Shown here one piece after another: positions 6,582 to 9,071 of a stretch of 9,071 bases of DNA. The DNA comes from an uncultured Porphyromonadaceae bacterium (lineage in GTDB: Bacteria; Bacteroidota; Bacteroidia; Bacteroidales; Muribaculaceae): assembly GCA_905193995.1 (NCBI GenBank), contig CAJJQT010000055.1, positions 1 through 9,071 of the forward strand, in the 5' to 3' direction. Positions within the stretch are counted from its first letter, which is position 1; each line of letters opens with the position of its first letter. The notes below the pieces were generated by a model, which was given only the letters and a program-made list of their open reading frames with translations, did not search any database and was not told the origin of the DNA. A program made the position numbers and the translations under genes.

Positions 6582-7517
6582 TCAGTCATCTACGCTTTTG
6601 TCCATCGGTATACGGTGTAGAGTCATGAGCTGCTTGCCGTCAGCGTCAAGAAGCATCACCTGATCGCCGCCGCCATTGATTACCGAGGCTGTCTGCTCGA
6701 GAGCGACGAGCATTGCTGTTTCCTGCGCTGTGTATGGACAGGCCATGCGGGTTATTCCCATATTACTGAAATCCACAGCATTGCTGCGGCGGTGATCAAG
6801 ATACATATCGCCGTTAAAGTAGTTGCAGCCGGTATTGCCGTGGAGCTTCAGCTCGGCTACGTCGAAGAAAATGTCGGCCGGAGCCTCAAGTTTCTCAAGC
6901 CCGCTGATCGACTTCACCTCCCAGTGGCCGTTCAGGAACGACAGGTCGCCGCGGCGAAGTTTCATCACGCTGCGTCCCTGGGCATCCAGAATATCGATGA
7001 ACGACTCGGAACCGACAGTGGTGCAGGTGAATTTCGAAGGCTTGTTGTCGGTAATGATCATGTTGATCTCCGTGTCGAATTTCACATCGGCACAGTATTT
7101 CATGGTCGACAGGACGCCATAGAACTGCAGCACGTCATCGGAGCTGACGGTATACGAGCCATTGAGCGTGTTGCATCCGTTATTGGCATAGAACTGGCCG
7201 GTTTCAGGCACGAAATTGATGTACGGCATATCCTCGTCGCGGTCAATGGGGGTTGAACCGACCTGTACGATGGTCCATTCGCCGGCTATGCGGGACGAAG
7301 CCTCCGGTGACTGTTTTTTGTCAGCGGGAGCGGCCGACGGCAGTGTCTGTGTCACGGATGCGGACGAGTTATCGGCTCCGACAGTCGAGGGATATATGAC
7401 GAGAGTCGCCGACGACCCCCTGACGCCGTCTTCCTTGCCTGATTTGAGAAGCGAGCATCCCGACGCCGTAAGCGCAAGCGCGGAAGCTACTGCTATCGAA
7501 GTGATGATCTGTTTCAT
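6582..7517 (-). CDS. lipoprotein with two META (HslJ-like, DUF306) domains
   Basis: Predicted lipoprotein of 311 residues counted from ATG 7515-7517. The signal MKQIITSIAVASALALTASG ends at lipobox Cys21 (ASGC). A low-complexity, Ser/Ala/Pro-rich linker runs to about 75. META domain 1 covers about 78-186 (GEWTIVQVGS, NNGCNTLNGSY, STMKYCAD), and META domain 2 about 195-301 (GHWEVKSISG, GNTGCNYFNGD, ITRMACP). Each domain keeps the paired G-C-N-x-x-N-G motif and the downstream Met/Cys motif. META domains occur in HslJ, linked to novobiocin resistance in E. coli, and in Leishmania META1; a molecular role here is unknown. An in-frame ATG nine bases upstream (7524-7526) would add MTD and keeps the signal; still earlier starts would place a polar extension before it. 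It is convergent with the hydrolase gene and sits downstream of rpsO, from which it is separated by a terminator. Confidence 0.87.
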   Translation of the reverse strand: MKQIITSIAVASALALTASGCSLLKSGKEDGVRGSSATLVIYPSTVGADNSSASVTQTLPSAAPADKKQSPEASSRIAGEWTIVQVGSTPIDRDEDMPYINFVPETGQFYANNGCNTLNGSYTVSSDDVLQFYGVLSTMKYCADVKFDTEINMIITDNKPSKFTCTTVGSESFIDILDAQGRSVMKLRRGDLSFLNGHWEVKSISGLEKLEAPADIFFDVAELKLHGNTGCNYFNGDMYLDHRRSNAVDFSNMGITRMACPYTAQETAMLVALEQTASVINGGGDQVMLLDADGKQLMTLHRIPMDKSVDD

Positions 7518-7562
7518 ATCTGTCATGTTTTTTGCTTCAGTCTTATAACACGCGAAGTGCGC

Positions 7563-7571
7563 CAAAAGTTA
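7563..7571 (-). promoter_or_regulatory. possible promoter of the META lipoprotein gene
   Basis: The minus strand reads TAACTTTTG, which is TAnnTTTG with one extra T, about 45 nt upstream of the ATG. It lies between the rpsO terminator and the gene, where a promoter is required. The imperfect match keeps this tentative. Confidence 0.3.
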
Positions 7572-7591
7572 CCGTCCGCTCGGCAAGAGAA

Positions 7592-7637
7592 TAAAAAACC
7601 GGACCGGAGGTCACGCATGAAGTGACTGCCGGTCCGG
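7592..7637 (-). terminator. Rho-independent terminator of rpsO
   Basis: A perfect 9-bp stem joins CCGGACCGG (7599-7607) with CCGGTCCGG (7629-7637). An inner 5-bp stem joins GTCAC (7610-7614) and GTGAC (7622-7626). Read on the minus strand, it is followed by TTTTTTA (7598-7592). It begins 29 nt after the rpsO stop and is one of the strongest hairpins in the window. Confidence 0.9.
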
Positions 7638-7666
7638 CATTGTAATCTTTAAGCGGGCGCTGAGGC

Positions 7667-7942
7667 TTACTTGCGGATACCAAGCTCTTTCTGAGCGATG
7701 ATGGCGCGGTAGCGGTTGATGTCCTTCTTCATGAGATAGGCGAGAAGACGGCGGCGCTTGCCTACCAGCATCTTAAGAGCGCGCTCTGTAGTATGATCTT
7801 TGTGGTTTGACTTCAGATGCTGAGTCAGGTGAGCGATACGGACGGAGAATAATGCTATCTGCGCTTCAGGCGAGCCAGTATCAGTCTTGCTCTTACCGTA
7901 CTTCTCGAAGATCTGTACTTTTTCTTCAGAATTTAAGTGCAT
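7667..7942 (-). CDS. rpsO: 30S ribosomal protein S15
   Basis: Primary binding protein of the central domain of 16S rRNA, needed for assembly of the 30S platform and for the bridge to 23S rRNA. The 91 residues cover the whole four-helix family: EKYGKSKTDTGSPEAQIALF (13-32), the loop with HLTQHLKSNHKDH (38-50), then TERALKMLVGKRRRLLAYLM (52-71) and the C-terminal ELGIRK. Length is close to the usual 89, with two extra residues near IIAQKELGIRK. ATG 7940-7942 gives the standard N terminus. It is a single-gene unit with its own promoter-like element (7990-7997) and terminator (7592-7637). In E. coli S15 represses its own translation; no comparable pseudoknot was identified in the roughly 41-nt leader predicted here. 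Confidence 0.97.
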   Translation of the reverse strand: MHLNSEEKVQIFEKYGKSKTDTGSPEAQIALFSVRIAHLTQHLKSNHKDHTTERALKMLVGKRRRLLAYLMKKDINRYRAIIAQKELGIRK

Positions 7943-7983
7943 TCTTGAGATGATTTATAAAGTTAATAATATATTGAGTTTAT

Positions 7984-8019
7984 CGGCTGCAAAGGTAGTG
8001 AAATAAATTGAAACAGCCG
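7984..8019. repeat. inverted repeat enclosing the rpsO promoter
   Basis: CGGCTG (7984-7989) and CAGCCG (8014-8019) are perfect 6-bp inverted arms 24 nt apart. The candidate -7 element lies next to the inner edge of one arm, which would fall near the transcription start. It may be an operator or chance. Confidence 0.35.
7990..7997 (-). promoter_or_regulatory. -7 promoter element of rpsO
   Basis: The minus strand reads TACCTTTG, a full match to TAnnTTTG and identical to the element before ndk. It lies 47 nt upstream of the rpsO ATG. TTTC about 15 nt further upstream is a weak candidate for -33. Arms CGGCTG and CAGCCG (7984-7989 and 8014-8019) enclose the element. Confidence 0.62.
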
Positions 8020-8039
8020 CAAAAAATCCGCAAAAAAAT
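8017..8039. repeat. two-copy tandem repeat, CCGC plus A-tract
   Basis: CCGCAAAAAAT (8017-8027) is followed directly by CCGCAAAAAAAT (8028-8039), differing by one A. On the minus strand this gives two U-tracts after the omega-like gene, the first overlapping the terminator described at 8032-8066. Confidence 0.5.
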
Positions 8040-8066
8040 CAGTCGAGGTTCGCGCGGTCCTTCGAC
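8032..8066 (-). terminator. terminator overlapping the 3' end of the omega-like gene
   Basis: On the minus strand, GTCGA (8066-8062) and GG (8060-8059) pair with CC (8048-8047) and TCGAC (8046-8042), with one bulged A at 8061. The stop codon TGA (8041-8039) follows, then TTTTTTT (8038-8032). The stem is made from the last codons of the coding sequence. It would separate the bamD/omega unit from rpsO. Confidence 0.6.
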
Positions 8067-8374
8067 GGGTTGCGATAGTAGAGCTTGCCTTCGACATACT
8101 CCTGCGTGGCGATCAGGGTGGGCTTGGGCAGCTTCTCGTAGTAGCGCGAGATTTCGATCTGCTCGCGGTTTTCGCTTACCTCCTCGAGATTGTCGTTGAG
8201 CGAAGCGAATTCCTGGAGTTTCTTTTCAAGGTCGTGGCGCATTTCGCCGGCGATCTGATTGGCGCGCTTGGCGATAATGCTGACGGTCTCGTAGATATTG
8301 CCGGTCGGCTCGGCCATTTCCACCAGGTCGCGGGTGACGGTGTTCAGCGGTGCGTTTGATTTCTTGTAGTCCAT
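8039..8374 (-). CDS. rpoZ: omega-like (Rpb6 family) subunit of RNA polymerase, Bacteroidota type
   Basis: Small RNA polymerase subunit that helps assemble and stabilise beta-prime; acts in the cytoplasm. The 111 residues begin MDYKKSNAPLNTVTRDLVEM, followed by the omega/Rpb6 core TGNIYETVSIIAKRANQI (24-41), in which the conserved NxYE and A(K/R)RAxQI pattern is visible. The second half (DNLEEVSENREQIEISRYYE, 61-80, then KLPKPTLIA) is typical of Bacteroidota versions and is longer than the canonical proteobacterial omega core. ATG 8372-8374 lies 8 nt after the bamD stop, so the two are almost certainly cotranscribed and possibly translationally coupled. The C terminus encodes the stem of a probable terminator. 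The family call is confident; the symbol rpoZ rests on the family name, since functional equivalence to E. coli omega is not shown here. Confidence 0.85.
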   Translation of the reverse strand: MDYKKSNAPLNTVTRDLVEMAEPTGNIYETVSIIAKRANQIAGEMRHDLEKKLQEFASLNDNLEEVSENREQIEISRYYEKLPKPTLIATQEYVEGKLYYRNPSKDRANLD

Positions 8375-8382
8375 TGTTATAT

Positions 8383-9071
8383 TTAGTCGTGAACGTATTT
8401 TTGTGCGATTTTGTATATATCCTCAGCTTCGGCACGATTGGGGCTGTCGGGATAGTTGTTGATGAACGAGAAGTATTCGTCGACAACCTCACGGAAGCGG
8501 TCGAGCTTGCGCTCGTCGATACTCTGGTCAGCCTCCTGGAAGCGGGCCTTGAGGATGAGAAGTTCGAGATACTCCTTATATTTCGAGTATGGATAGTCGC
8601 GGACAGCGTTCTGGGCCACGATGATACAGCTCTCGTAGTTGTTGCCCATATAGTTGCCGAGGTTATAATAGAGCTGCGCGTTCTGCAGCTGTTTGAGTGT
8701 CAGCTTGTCCTGAAGCTCGAAGATGGCTGTCTGGGCCATAGGCACCTTGTCGCTGCGGGGAAAGAAGTCGAGGAATGCCTGAAGCTCCTCGATGCCCTGT
8801 ATGGTAGTCGACTGGTCGAGCTGCGGGTCGGGCGAATCAAGATAGTAGCCGTAACCGCAATAGAAGCGGGCAGGTTCAACATACTTGCCTTTCGGATAGC
8901 GGGTATAGTAGCTCTTGAAATAGGCTCCTGAGCTGATATAGTCGCGGTTTTCGTAATTGCTCAGGCCGAGCAGATACAGAGCCTCCTCAGCCTTGTCGGT
9001 GCCCTTGAACACTGTGCTACACTCCTTGAAGAGGGTCGCGGCCTGCACGTAGCGCTTCTGGGCGAAGGCCA
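8383..9071 (-). CDS. bamD: outer membrane protein assembly factor BamD, 5' end outside window
   Basis: Lipoprotein subunit of the BAM complex that, with BamA, inserts beta-barrel proteins into the outer membrane. The window holds 228 residues in frame up to its right edge. The signal peptide, lipobox and roughly the first 40 residues lie outside. The visible part is a set of TPR-like helical pairs: AFAQKRYVQAATLFKEC, AEEALYLLGLSNYENRDYIS followed by SGAYFKSY with YPKGKY, then LDSPDPQLDQSTTIQGIEEL (QAFLDFFPRS follows), NYESCIIVAQNAVRDYPYSK and a last EVVDEYFSFINNYPDSPNRA. The recurring F/YPxS turns between helices and the SPDPQLDQ motif are family marks. A GTG at 9046-9048 lies inside the first visible repeat and is not the start. 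It directly precedes the omega-like gene. Confidence 0.92.
   Translation of the reverse strand, partial: AFAQKRYVQAATLFKECSTVFKGTDKAEEALYLLGLSNYENRDYISSGAYFKSYYTRYPKGKYVEPARFYCGYGYYLDSPDPQLDQSTTIQGIEELQAFLDFFPRSDKVPMAQTAIFELQDKLTLKQLQNAQLYYNLGNYMGNNYESCIIVAQNAVRDYPYSKYKEYLELLILKARFQEADQSIDERKLDRFREVVDEYFSFINNYPDSPNRAEAEDIYKIAQKYVHD

Noticed and set aside
7516..7565. A longer META lipoprotein starting at 7565
   Set aside because: The added residues (MAHFACYKTEAKN) would place a polar stretch before the signal peptide and overlap the likely promoter and leader.
8350..8931. Long plus-strand frame antisense to bamD
   Set aside because: It is the mirror of a well-supported BamD frame, is dominated by Leu/Val/Glu with no domain or promoter, and is explained by codon bias.
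9046..9048. GTG as a possible start of bamD
   Set aside because: The frame stays open to the window edge and residues before the GTG (AFAQKRY) continue the TPR-like repeat. The signal peptide and lipobox must lie outside the window.
1..9071. CRISPR array, transposon, integrase, toxin-antitoxin or defence genes
   Set aside because: No regularly spaced repeats, terminal inverted repeats, target duplications or matching protein motifs were found on either strand.

Overview
The window looks like chromosomal DNA from the Bacteroidales. The GC-rich genes and their protein variants suggest the Muribaculaceae, but that family is an inference from style. Support for Bacteroidota: start codons lack Shine-Dalgarno sequences, several genes are preceded by the Bacteroides-type -7 element TAnnTTTG, lipoboxes are of the SSC/SGC kind, and the omega-like RNA polymerase subunit, BamD, DUF3298 lipoprotein and META lipoprotein are all of the Bacteroidota type. 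No mobile element, CRISPR array, tRNA, rRNA or phage gene was seen. This is mostly ordinary core-genome sequence.

Layout. Positions 1-535 (minus) hold a beta-carbonic anhydrase whose 3' end lies outside the window. It is divergent from fabG (628-1374, plus), which ends in a strong terminator. A 236-bp AT-rich gap with two promoter-like elements then leads to ndk (1667-2128) and, 35 nt later, an exported M23 peptidase with a LysM domain (2164-3168). This pair ends in a hairpin terminator at 3197-3232. A run of three exported proteins follows on the plus strand: an M48-like protein that has lost two of its three zinc ligands (3244-4248), a DUF3298/RsiV-like lipoprotein (4299-5135) and a secreted alpha/beta hydrolase (5167-6513). 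This run ends in a bidirectional terminator shared with the convergent META-domain lipoprotein gene (6582-7517, minus). Further right, all on the minus strand, are rpsO (7667-7942) with its own promoter and terminator, an omega-like RNA polymerase subunit gene (8039-8374), and the 5'-truncated bamD (8383-9071), which lies 8 nt upstream of the omega-like gene and is probably cotranscribed with it.

How the genes fit together. FabG (fatty acid elongation), Ndk (nucleotide pools), S15 and omega (translation and transcription) and BamD (outer membrane assembly) are housekeeping functions. The M23-LysM protein, the M48-like protein, the two lipoproteins and the hydrolase all carry export signals, so the middle of the window is a cell-envelope neighbourhood.

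The most interesting item is the M48-family protein. Its HExxH motif reads AEGAH and its ExxxD motif reads IFQAD, so it is probably a pseudo-protease. Its operon sits with a terminator hairpin ending only 11 nt before its start codon. A second point of note is a terminator stem built from the last codons of the omega-like gene.
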